Source: Phycisphaerae bacterium (GTDB taxonomy: Bacteria > Planctomycetota > Phycisphaerae > UBA1845 > UTPLA1). From it: DNA of 5,343 nt. The stretch is from the NCBI GenBank assembly GCA_029259995.1, contig JAJDEC010000509.1:1-5343 (forward strand). The letters are read 5' to 3'. The translations under genes were made by a program, and so were the position numbers. Below the pieces are notes generated by a model. That model was not told where the DNA came from, did no database searches, and saw only the letters and a list, made by a program, of their open reading frames with translations. Shown here piece after piece: positions 1 to 5,343 of this stretch (position 1 is its first letter; the number at the start of each line of letters is the position of its first letter).

Positions 1-1064
1 TGCCGCATCATCGAAATAAAATCCATCCGCATCGACACATCCGCCAGGTGCCGCAACATGTTGAGCGCCTGGGCCCGATGGTGCGTGCCATGCATGGCGA
101 CCTGGGCGATCGTCTCGCCGACGCGGAATTCGAGCATCATCCCGGACGCCGGCGTGGCGGCGATTTCGCCGAGGAGCCGGGCATCGTCGATCTGGTCGAA
201 GAAGGCCTCTCGCTCCTCACGGACCGTCTGCCACGAGTCCCGCAGGGCCGCCATGCTCGTGGCATCGTCCAGCTCCGCCCACTTCGGATTCGCGTCGCCG
301 CACCAGTGCGCGAGCCAGTAACGTTCCGCGGATTCGATGTGCAGCATCGTCTTGCGGAAGGAGCCCATGCCCATTTCGAAGGGCTGGTCCAGTTGCGCAT
401 CCGACAACGCCCCCGCCGCATCGATCAACAGATCGTTGGCCCAGTCGTTGTAGGCGTACTGCTTCACAAACACTTCGGGACTGAGCGGTCGCGGCGATTC
501 GACATCCTCCCCGACGGTCATTCCCGCGTTACGCAGAAAGTCCGCCGTTTCCGCGTTCGGCGGCCGCAGCGTGGGCCGCGCGAGCCGGAAATGCAGGTAG
601 TCGCTGTTGATGAACGGCTCGCCGATGTGGCGCGTCATGTTTGCCAGCTGGGCGCGATGATGAATGCCGTGATCGGCGACGTGAACGAGGATATCGCCGA
701 GCACGCTCGTGCATTCCTCACTACTCCTGAGCGTGTATGTGAAAGTGCGAGACAAGTCGGCGTCGCTCAGCGAAGCGAGCCATGCGTCGCGGGCGATGTG
801 CAGCAGTTCGCACTCGTCCCGAAGATCGTCGGCACTGTGGATCTCATCCCAGGCGCGCGTGTTGCTATAGCCGGATCCTTCGATGCGCTCATACCAGATG
901 CGCTCGGCGCCGTAGCTGTGCTGGATCGTCTTGCGGACTGTGCCGGGACCGATCTCGAAGGAGCGATCGAGATCGCCGTCGCTCAGGACGCCGACAACGT
1001 CGAAGAGCAGTCCGTTGGCCCAGCGGTTGTAGTCAAAGAGTTCGCGGATGTGGGAGATTGTCAT
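1..1064 (-). CDS. Tandem DinB-like (DinB_2/DUF664-type) metal-binding protein, 3' end cut by window edge
   Basis: Reading the minus strand from the ATG at 1064 gives 354 codons with no stop before the left edge, so the C-terminus is missing. The protein is two copies of a four-helix DinB-like domain. Copy 1 (about residues 5-160) has N13/W15/A16/N17, H49, and an HxxxH pair H132/H136 within 'HGIHHRAQ'. Copy 2 (about 198-350) has N206/W208/A209/N210, H242, and H325/H329 within 'HGTHHRAQ'. Every landmark is shifted by exactly 193 residues, and the H-to-H spacing is 83 in both copies. The family uses such a histidine triad to bind a divalent metal; known members include thiol-dependent transferases and damage-inducible proteins, so a cytoplasmic metal-dependent enzyme is likely but the substrate is unknown. 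An in-frame TGA at 1071-1073, three codons upstream, makes ATG 1064 the first possible start. The Shine-Dalgarno signal is weak. The gene follows the membrane protein gene on its right after 136 bases. Confidence 0.88.
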   Translation of the reverse strand, partial: MTISHIRELFDYNRWANGLLFDVVGVLSDGDLDRSFEIGPGTVRKTIQHSYGAERIWYERIEGSGYSNTRAWDEIHSADDLRDECELLHIARDAWLASLSDADLSRTFTYTLRSSEECTSVLGDILVHVADHGIHHRAQLANMTRHIGEPFINSDYLHFRLARPTLRPPNAETADFLRNAGMTVGEDVESPRPLSPEVFVKQYAYNDWANDLLIDAAGALSDAQLDQPFEMGMGSFRKTMLHIESAERYWLAHWCGDANPKWAELDDATSMAALRDSWQTVREEREAFFDQIDDARLLGEIAATPASGMMLEFRVGETIAQVAMHGTHHRAQALNMLRHLADVSMRMDFISMMR

Positions 1065-1134
1065 CGCTGATCAGCCCCGTCGTGATTGCACACGTTAACC
1101 CGCCATGCATTCGGCGTAGATGTCTAGTGTCGGG

Positions 1135-1161
1135 TTGAATTCTATCCAAAACGGAATTCAA
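1135..1161. repeat. 8-bp inverted repeat upstream of the DinB-like gene
   Basis: The arms TTGAATTC (1135-1142) and GAATTCAA (1154-1161) are perfect reverse complements separated by 11 bases. The repeat lies 71 bases before the DinB-like start and about 40 bases past the stop of the membrane protein gene. Its AT-rich arms and central position in a 136-base spacer fit an operator for a dimeric regulator. A TAGAAT hexamer, read on the minus strand, overlaps the left arm at 1139-1144 and could be a -10 box, but its -35 partner is poor. No T-run follows, so a Rho-independent terminator is less likely. Confidence 0.4.
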
Positions 1162-1200
1162 TACGAACCGGAATCCTGAACGTGTCGTTATTTAGTCGAA

Positions 1201-1896
1201 CTACATGACGCTGTAGATCACGTAAACGACGCTATTGTCAATGTCCAGGAACACGTTGAACCAAGACCCGGATTCGTTCCAACTCCACGATTTCATCTTC
1301 ACCAACGCGGACTCGTTCGCAAACCACTTCGGTATCGGGTCAATTCCACTCGCGTGATCGCGGATCGTCGATATTCGACGCGTCATCGGCAGCGCTTCCT
1401 TGAGATTCCACGCGTTGACAAGTCGCTCAAGCGACGCGCCATCGACATGGAATTGAAGGCCTGTCGTTGAGTCCTGCCACTCCGCCTGCGAGATAAAACT
1501 GCGCAGCTCCGTCACGCCTTCGCCCGGCGGGTATCCGACGAGTGATTCGAACACGTTGGCCGCCGACGGCTCCTTGGATTGCACATACGTGAGGATCATC
1601 GTCGCCATCAGGATCACGCCGAGCATCTTCACGATGGGTCCCTCACGCTGAAGAGAGGGGCTCAGAATGACGAAAAGCAGTCCGAACAGGCTGATACCAC
1701 CCGCGACAACGGCAGACACGACACCGTAGTACGCGGATCGCAAAGGGCCTTCCCAGAAGAACGACGCTCCCGCGCCGATCACGCCATTGACGACACAAAT
1801 GGCGACCGTCCCGACACCGTAGATCAGCAACGTCCCCCAGAGGGGTAGTCCTACGCGCTGGGCGTACAGGTCTTCCATCAATATTTCTTGCTGCAT
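1201..1896 (-). CDS. Hypothetical membrane protein, three TM segments plus soluble C-terminal domain
   Basis: I do not recognise this family. The 231-residue product has a short N-terminal tail, then three hydrophobic segments at about residues 21-43, 55-79 and 88-105. A soluble domain of about 125 residues follows, with motifs 'YPPGEGVTEL', 'GLQFHVDGASLERLV', 'PKWF' and a final aromatic strand 'VVYVIYSVM'. The layout (Pro/Gly-rich turn, amphipathic strand, helix, then W-rich and VY strands) resembles small extracytoplasmic domains seen in many uncharacterised bacterial proteins; this is an impression, not a family match. Two starts compete. ATG 1905 has the GAAGG directly against it, which leaves no spacing. 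ATG 1896 sits 8 bases after GAAGGA (1910-1905), a normal spacing, so I chose it. Using 1905 adds three residues (MAS). A third ATG at 1878 is less well served. The stop is TAG at 1201-1203. The gene stands 126 bases after the larger membrane protein gene on the same strand. Confidence 0.75.
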   Translation of the reverse strand: MQQEILMEDLYAQRVGLPLWGTLLIYGVGTVAICVVNGVIGAGASFFWEGPLRSAYYGVVSAVVAGGISLFGLLFVILSPSLQREGPIVKMLGVILMATMILTYVQSKEPSAANVFESLVGYPPGEGVTELRSFISQAEWQDSTTGLQFHVDGASLERLVNAWNLKEALPMTRRISTIRDHASGIDPIPKWFANESALVKMKSWSWNESGSWFNVFLDIDNSVVYVIYSVM

Positions 1897-1904
1897 CGAT
1901 GCCA

Positions 1905-1910
1905 TCCTTC
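1905..1910 (-). promoter_or_regulatory. Ribosome binding site deciding the start of the 231-residue membrane protein
   Basis: GAAGGA on the minus strand lies 8 bases before the ATG at 1896 and directly abuts or overlaps the ATG at 1905. Normal Shine-Dalgarno spacing favours the downstream start. The first base of the site is also the last base of the adjacent inverted repeat. Confidence 0.5.
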
Positions 1911-1927
1911 ATGCATTTACATGCATG
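1910..1927. repeat. 7-bp inverted repeat abutting the ribosome binding site of the small membrane protein gene
   Basis: CATGCAT (1910-1916) and ATGCATG (1921-1927) are perfect reverse complements around a 4-base loop. Because ATGCAT is itself a palindrome, the same hexamer is also a direct repeat. In the transcript the hairpin would touch the first base of the Shine-Dalgarno sequence, so it could be an operator or an RNA element affecting translation. Chance occurrence is possible at this length. Confidence 0.35.
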
Positions 1928-2031
1928 CCCATTCAAACGCCATCACATCGGGATTCTTGAGGCACTGCCATAGATGCGATCAAACAGCGTTTCCGAGACT
2001 GATCGGCAGATCGCAAATCGCGTCAATACGC

Positions 2032-3357
2032 CTATGCGTTCGTGCTTTCTGCACCCGCTTCGGCCGCGGGAAGACGCGGCTGTGCAACAGATGCCGCCCC
2101 ATCGCTGAGCAGCGCAGCCACAATCTCTTCCTTCGGCGGCGGTACATCGCTGCACCACGTCCGCAACAGCATTTCCACTTCGCGACTTGTCGCCGTGTTC
2201 GTGAACTGGGCCCACGGGCTGGCGACGAAGACAGTCCACGTGTATTTCGTGATCTGGTAGACGCTGAGTGTGCAAAGCGTGCGATTCACGAGGGCGTGCG
2301 GCATGTCGATCTTCGACTTGCGCAGATCGATCAGCAGTCCCTGGGAGACGAGGTACCAGACGGCGGCGCCAACGCCGCCCGTCGACGACATGAACAACTT
2401 GTTCGCAAGCAGATACGTAAAGAACGCGAACCAGATGTCCGGCGTTCCGATCTTGTAGAAGTCGTACGCCGAATCTCCCCACAAGAGAATGTAGATCACC
2501 AGCGACAGATAGCCGCCCTTCATGCGGATATTCCGACGAATGCGCCGCAGCGGCAGCGTGTCGGGGCTTGTGAATTCGAAACCATTCTCCGCATTCTCGG
2601 CGGCCGTCGCGTCGGCGAGTTCGAGAAAAGTCTCATCACTCTCATCGAGCGGACGCGGTTCGAACGCCCATTGCGTGGGATGCACGGGCCAGAAATTCTT
2701 GCGGCCGGCCATGCGCAGGATCACATTGGTTCGACTTTCGGCCGCGAGCAGCACGGCCAGTTCGTTCGCGACAGTCGGGCCGGAAAACCAGGGGCGACGT
2801 CGCATCACGCGGCCAACCATATCGGGAATCGGCGCCGCAGGATCGTCGCCGAAGACCCTCCGCGCAAGTCGCCGCGCCCGCCATCGCTGAAACATCGGAA
2901 AAAGGCCCAGTACGAGACTGACGACGAAAATCATCGCAAGCGTGAAGCCGAATGATCCAACGCCCCCCGCGAACGGAAGCCCGCCGAAGTAGAGCATGAT
3001 GATGAGCATCACGGCGATCATCGTCGCGATGAACAAGGCGTACGAAAGTAGGTATCGAACTGCACCGCGCAGACGAACCGGAGAATCGATGATCATCGGC
3101 GGTCCCGACGGAGGCATCTGCAGCCCCATGACGCGCGGCGCGATCGATGCGGCCGGCGCGACGGCGACGGGAACGGCCATGGGCGTGGCGACGGAAGCGA
3201 CGGGCGGTGCTTCGGGAATTGCCGTCGGGTCAGCGAATTCCAGCGGAAGCGCATCGGTGTCGGCGCCGAGTTGGGCGAGAAAGGACGACGGCTCCGTCGC
3301 CGGTTTCCGCTCAGCAGCGTCGTCGGGGTTCGCGGGATTGGGGTTCTCTTCGGCCAA
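2032..3357 (-). CDS. Hypothetical multi-pass membrane protein with Pro/Ala-rich N-terminal tail (TTG start)
   Basis: I do not recognise the family of this 441-residue product. Residues 1-40 are polar and acidic, and about 42-90 are rich in Pro, Ala and Val and probably disordered. Hydrophobic segments lie at about 100-124 and 133-155. The second is followed by a strongly basic stretch, 'RWRARRLARR' (158-167), which should stay in the cytoplasm and places the N-terminus inside as well. A soluble region of about 115 residues (165-280) precedes two further hydrophobic segments at about 283-299 and 308-323. A C-terminal part (330-415) contains 'GLLIDLRKSKIDMPHALVNR', and an Ala-rich tail closes the protein. 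The start codon is TTG at 3357: AGAGG lies 6 bases upstream, an in-frame TAG sits eight codons upstream (3379-3381 region), and the next ATG would remove 59 residues. The stop is TAG at 2032-2034. The large inner soluble region suggests a membrane-anchored cytoplasmic role, but no catalytic motif is visible. Confidence 0.8.
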   Translation of the reverse strand: MAEENPNPANPDDAAERKPATEPSSFLAQLGADTDALPLEFADPTAIPEAPPVASVATPMAVPVAVAPAASIAPRVMGLQMPPSGPPMIIDSPVRLRGAVRYLLSYALFIATMIAVMLIIMLYFGGLPFAGGVGSFGFTLAMIFVVSLVLGLFPMFQRWRARRLARRVFGDDPAAPIPDMVGRVMRRRPWFSGPTVANELAVLLAAESRTNVILRMAGRKNFWPVHPTQWAFEPRPLDESDETFLELADATAAENAENGFEFTSPDTLPLRRIRRNIRMKGGYLSLVIYILLWGDSAYDFYKIGTPDIWFAFFTYLLANKLFMSSTGGVGAAVWYLVSQGLLIDLRKSKIDMPHALVNRTLCTLSVYQITKYTWTVFVASPWAQFTNTATSREVEMLLRTWCSDVPPPKEEIVAALLSDGAASVAQPRLPAAEAGAESTNA

Positions 3358-3363
3358 GCGGCA

Positions 3364-3368
3364 CCTCT
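3364..3368 (-). promoter_or_regulatory. Ribosome binding site supporting a TTG start
   Basis: AGAGG on the minus strand is 6 bases before the TTG at 3357, at good spacing. No ATG or GTG lies in frame between the upstream in-frame TAG and this TTG, so the site decides the start of the 441-residue protein. Confidence 0.65.
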
Positions 3369-3375
3369 GAATGGG

Positions 3376-3404
3376 ATTCTATCGTGCGAGATGCGGAGCC
3401 CCAA
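3376..3404 (-). promoter_or_regulatory. Possible sigma70-type promoter for the 441-residue membrane protein
   Basis: On the minus strand TTGGGG (3404-3399) and TAGAAT (3381-3376) are 17 bases apart, the optimal spacing for the housekeeping sigma factor. The -10 matches TATAAT at 5 of 6 positions; the -35 keeps only the TTG. Transcription would begin near 3370, giving a very short leader that still includes the ribosome binding site. A palindrome, GCCCCAAGGGGC (3398-3409), covers the -35 and might be an operator. Confidence 0.3.
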
Positions 3405-3532
3405 GGGGCGTTCGTGGTTGAGGATTTCTCGGAGCAGATTGGGAGTTCGGATATTGATTTGGCGTGTGCGTTGTTGGACGGGCGTTGCGCGCCGCCCCTG
3501 ATTCATTTTCGATCACGACACATGCAGAGCCT

Positions 3533-3546
3533 CGCTGTCTCCAGCG
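3533..3546 (-). repeat. 5-bp hairpin with a GNRA-type loop
   Basis: On the minus strand CGCTG and CAGCG pair around GAGA, a GNRA tetraloop, which is typical of stable RNA hairpins. On the plus strand the loop would be TCTC, so any RNA function is more likely on the minus strand, the direction in which the neighbouring genes are read. Confidence 0.35.
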
Positions 3547-3579
3547 TGGCGATTGAGATTGCAACACAATTCGCCTGCC

Positions 3580-3599
3580 CCGCCGCGAGAACGCGGCGG
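3580..3599 (-). terminator. GC-rich 8-bp hairpin downstream of the response regulator gene (possible terminator)
   Basis: CCGCCGCG (3580-3587) and CGCGGCGG (3592-3599) pair perfectly around a 4-base loop; all eight pairs are G-C. It lies about 78 bases past the regulator's stop codon. No run of T follows on the minus strand, so it is not a classic Rho-independent terminator; it may instead stabilise the 3' end or belong to a repeat. Confidence 0.35.
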
Positions 3600-3615
3600 C
3601 TCTGATTGGCGGCCC

Positions 3616-3630
3616 TCATCGACACGATGA
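3616..3630. repeat. 6-bp inverted repeat just past the response regulator stop
   Basis: TCATCG (3616-3621) and CGATGA (3625-3630) are perfect reverse complements with a 3-base loop, about 47 bases after the stop codon of the response regulator. Together with the larger hairpin at 3580-3599 it forms a structured 3' region of the two-component transcript. Confidence 0.3.
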
Positions 3631-3676
3631 CAGCGCGTCTTCGAGCGGCGGCGCGAATCGTCGTTCCTGCGCCTCG

Positions 3677-5134
3677 TTACGAATGTGTCGCATACGCCGG
3701 TTCGGCGTCGAGACCGTAGTGTTTCATTTTCTTGTAGAGCGTCGTGCGATTGATATCCAGTGCATCGGCAGTCGACTGACGATTCCAATTGTTCGCCCGC
3801 AGCGCCGCCTCGATGATCCGCTTTTCCGGATCTTCAAGCGCCTGCCGAAGCGGCACGACTTGCGACGGGATCACGATGACGTTGCTCTGCTCGCTGCTTG
3901 ACGGCGCGATCGCCCGCGGCGTGTCTTCAAGCACGTGCGTCGGCAGTTGCGCCGGCGTGATGAATCGCTCACGGCAGAGGACGACGGCGCGTTCAACGGC
4001 GTTCTCCAGTTCGCGAACGTTGCCAGGCCACGAATAGCGCTGCATGGCGTTAATCGTTTCGGGCGTGAAGTCCTGGATGTCGCGACCGATCTCTTCGCGA
4101 TGCTTCTCGAGAAAGTGCCGCGCGAGCATGGGAATGTCGCCGAGCCGTTCGACAAGCGACGGCATCGCGATCGTGACGACATTGACTCGATAATACAGGT
4201 CCTGTCGGAATCGCCCCGCCGACACTTCCTCCGCGAGATCGACGTTGGACGCCAGAATCACGCGAACATCGGCCTTCAGCGTCGTGTTCGATCCGACGGG
4301 TTCGAAGCTCTTGTCCTGAAGGACGCGGAGCAGTTTCACTTGAAATGCCGGCGACGCGGAGTTGATCTCGTCGAGAAATATCGTTCCGCCCTCGGCCGCC
4401 TTGAACTTGCCGTCCTTGTCGCCCGTCGCGCCGGTGAAACTCCCTTTCGCATGTCCGAACAATTCCGATTCAAGCAGGCCCTCGGGAATCGCGCCACACG
4501 AGACTTCGACGAACGGGCCCTTGCAGCGATCCGATCGATGATGAACAGCGTGTGCAATCAGTGTCTTGCCCGTTCCCGACTCGCCCGTGATCAGCACGGT
4601 CGTCTTCGTGTCCGAAACGGTTTCCACGAGATCGAAAATCTTCAGCATGCGATAGTCGTGGCCGACAACGTTGTCGAGACCGTAGCGCAGGTCGAGCTGC
4701 TGCTTGAGCGAGTGATTCTCGCGAATGAGGTTCTGCTGCTGCAGCGCGCGTTGAATGACGAGACGGAGTTCGTCGTCGATGATCGGCTTCGTCAGGTAGT
4801 CGTAGGCGCCCATCTTGATCGCTTCGACGGCGGACTCGATCGTGCCGTAGCCCGTGATCACGATCGGTACGACGGCCGGATAACGATCACGAATGATGTT
4901 GAGCAACTCGAAGCCGTCGGCCTCGGGCATGTTCACATCTGTGATGACGATCGCGATTCGATCGCGTTCGAGCGCCTCGACGGCGGCCCCGACGGAGTTC
5001 GCGCCGACGACGTCATAACCCTCGATATCGAGCAGCTCCGACAGCGAATCGACGATGATGCGATCGTCATCGACAATCAGGACTTTCTGTTTCTGCTGCA
5101 CGCCCGTCTTGGAATCAGAATTTGTTCCGGCCAT
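3677..5134 (-). CDS. NtrC-family sigma54-dependent response regulator
   Basis: The 485-residue product has the full three-domain layout and usual length of NtrC/AtoC/ZraR-type regulators. The receiver (about 16-132) has the acidic pair D22/D23, phosphoacceptor D66 in 'ITDVNMP', T94 and K116. A coiled linker follows. The AAA+ sigma54-activator domain (about 155-390) has Walker A 'GESGTGKT' (184-191), the sigma54-contact loop as 'GSFTGA' (231-236), Walker B 'GGTIFLDE' (249-256), arginines in 'RFRQDLYYR' (308-316) and the sensor II segment 'WPGNVREL' (369-376). The C-terminal Fis-type helix-turn-helix (about 437-474) reads 'NNWNRQSTADALDINRTTLY'. When phosphorylated by its kinase it should bind upstream enhancers and use ATP to open promoters held by sigma54 polymerase. 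Start ATG 5134 is chosen because GGAGG lies 9 bases upstream; a longer frame to 5314 would overlap the kinase gene and add 60 residues with no receiver homology. The stop is TAA. The target genes are not evident here. Confidence 0.97.
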   Translation of the reverse strand: MAGTNSDSKTGVQQKQKVLIVDDDRIIVDSLSELLDIEGYDVVGANSVGAAVEALERDRIAIVITDVNMPEADGFELLNIIRDRYPAVVPIVITGYGTIESAVEAIKMGAYDYLTKPIIDDELRLVIQRALQQQNLIRENHSLKQQLDLRYGLDNVVGHDYRMLKIFDLVETVSDTKTTVLITGESGTGKTLIAHAVHHRSDRCKGPFVEVSCGAIPEGLLESELFGHAKGSFTGATGDKDGKFKAAEGGTIFLDEINSASPAFQVKLLRVLQDKSFEPVGSNTTLKADVRVILASNVDLAEEVSAGRFRQDLYYRVNVVTIAMPSLVERLGDIPMLARHFLEKHREEIGRDIQDFTPETINAMQRYSWPGNVRELENAVERAVVLCRERFITPAQLPTHVLEDTPRAIAPSSSEQSNVIVIPSQVVPLRQALEDPEKRIIEAALRANNWNRQSTADALDINRTTLYKKMKHYGLDAEPAYATHS

Positions 5135-5201
5135 ATCAATGATCCTCCCCCTATGACTTCTTGCAATCGACACCGTCAGCTTCCGCCCGGTCGTTGTCGC
5201 A
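5135..5201 (-). other. Kinase-regulator intercistronic spacer
   Basis: The 67 bases between the kinase stop and the regulator start hold the regulator's Shine-Dalgarno site. I see no convincing promoter or terminator here, in keeping with co-transcription of the two genes. Confidence 0.5.
5144..5148 (-). promoter_or_regulatory. Strong ribosome binding site of the response regulator
   Basis: GGAGG within GGGGGAGGATC on the minus strand is 9 bases before the ATG at 5134. It rules out the 60-residue N-terminal extension, whose only merit is an open frame. Confidence 0.8.
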
Positions 5202-5343
5202 TCATTTCCGTTGGTCGATCGTCTCGTTGCGTTCGTGTCGAGGCACGCGAACTGTAAACCTGGCGCCGACGCCCGGACGATTCTCGGCGACGATCGAACC
5301 GCCGATCGACTCAATGATTTCTCGACAGACGGCCAGTCCGAGC
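5202..5343 (-). CDS. Sensor histidine kinase, C-terminal fragment (HATPase domain end), 5' part beyond window
   Basis: The minus-strand frame entering at the right edge gives 46 residues and a TGA at 5202-5204. It begins 'LGLAVCREIIESIGGSI' and continues 'AENRPGVGARFTVRVP'. This is the end of a GHKL ATPase domain: the G2 box (G-x-G-L-x-L), the following helix, the G-G-x-I strand, then the G-x-G-x-x-F-x-V-x-x-P close. Most of the protein (sensor part, phosphorylated histidine, N and G1 boxes) lies outside the window. A polar tail of about 12 residues ends it. The regulator gene follows after 67 bases on the same strand, the usual order for a kinase/regulator operon, so this kinase is the likely phosphodonor of the downstream regulator. 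The fragment is not evidence of a broken gene; it is cut only by the window. Confidence 0.9.
   Translation of the reverse strand, partial: LGLAVCREIIESIGGSIVAENRPGVGARFTVRVPRHERNETIDQRK

Larger units (their letters stand above)
3358..3676. other. 319-base gene-free spacer rich in inverted repeats
   Basis: No convincing coding frame occupies this stretch; open frames that cross it are extensions of shadow frames from the neighbouring genes. It contains perfect short inverted repeats at 3398-3409, 3480-3497 (5 bp), 3533-3546 (5 bp), 3558-3570 (4 bp), 3580-3599 (8 bp) and 3616-3630 (6 bp). The right part lies just past the response regulator stop and may serve transcript termination or 3' end protection; the left part probably carries the promoter of the next gene. 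It might also be a copy of a dispersed genomic repeat. Confidence 0.5.

Noticed and set aside
625..645. Sigma54-like TGGCGCG ... TTTGC on the plus strand
   Set aside because: The spacing is two bases too long and it lies inside the DinB-like coding sequence on the opposite strand.
48..1070. 340-codon open frame on the plus strand
   Set aside because: It is antisense to the tandem DinB-like gene, whose motifs and repeated histidine triads are unmistakable; the plus frame yields an Arg/Val/Ala-rich sequence without recognisable domains, typical of a GC-rich shadow.
1888..2955. 355-codon open frame on the plus strand
   Set aside because: It covers the antisense of the 441-residue membrane protein and an intergenic region; its composition is Arg/His-rich and no ribosome binding site or domain supports it.
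3560..3576. Sigma54-like promoter (AGGCG ... TTGCA on the minus strand)
   Set aside because: The GG and GC pairs are separated by 11 bases instead of the required 10, and the -24 element lacks the TGGCA core.
3093..3788. Small minus-strand open frames (137, 91 and 62 codons) across the spacer at 3358-3676
   Set aside because: They overlap neighbouring genes out of frame, have low-complexity Arg/Pro/Ser-rich products and no ribosome binding sites. The spacer is better described as structured non-coding DNA.
3935..5257. 440-codon open frame on the plus strand
   Set aside because: It lies antisense to the response regulator, whose receiver, AAA+ and helix-turn-helix motifs are complete. The plus-strand product is rich in Arg and Asp and has no domain.
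5135..5314. 60-residue N-terminal extension of the response regulator
   Set aside because: It overlaps the kinase gene, has no receiver-like sequence, and the strong GGAGG at 5144-5148 points to the ATG at 5134.
1..5343. CRISPR arrays, tRNA or rRNA genes, insertion sequences
   Set aside because: I saw no regularly spaced direct repeats, no cloverleaf-like sequence, no rRNA-like stretch and no transposase motifs in any frame.

Overview
The window is 5.3 kb of moderately GC-rich bacterial DNA. All five supportable genes lie on the minus strand, so they read from right to left. High GC produces long open frames on the opposite strand; these are shadows. Several traits would fit an environmental bacterium such as a planctomycete: a TTG start, unusual membrane proteins without recognisable families, an NtrC-type two-component pair, and a hairpin-rich spacer. 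No marker gene settles the taxonomy, so this is a weak inference.

Right end (about 3677-5343): a two-component system. The last 46 residues of a sensor histidine kinase (the end of its HATPase domain) enter from the right edge. After 67 bases comes a complete 485-residue NtrC-family response regulator with receiver, AAA+ sigma54-activator and Fis-type DNA-binding domains. It has a strong Shine-Dalgarno site, so the pair is probably co-transcribed. The regulator should turn on sigma54-dependent promoters elsewhere when phosphorylated; I see no convincing sigma54 promoter inside the window.

Middle (about 1201-3676): a 319-base spacer with a chain of short perfect inverted repeats, which may be a termination region or part of a dispersed repeat. 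It is followed by two membrane proteins of unknown function. The 441-residue protein starts with TTG and has a Pro/Ala/Val-rich N-terminal tail and about four membrane segments. The roughly 231-residue protein has three membrane segments and a soluble C-terminal domain. Spacers of 126 and 136 bases, each with its own inverted repeat, suggest these genes are not one tight operon.

Left end (1-1064): a protein with two DinB-fold domains in tandem, running off the left edge. Each copy keeps the three metal-binding histidines, and the two copies match at an exact offset of 193 residues. It suggests a metal-dependent, thiol-transferase-like or stress-related enzyme, but the substrate is unknown.

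I found no CRISPR array, tRNA, rRNA, insertion sequence or clear new system. The most interesting items are the two orphan membrane proteins, the duplicated DinB protein and the structured spacer.
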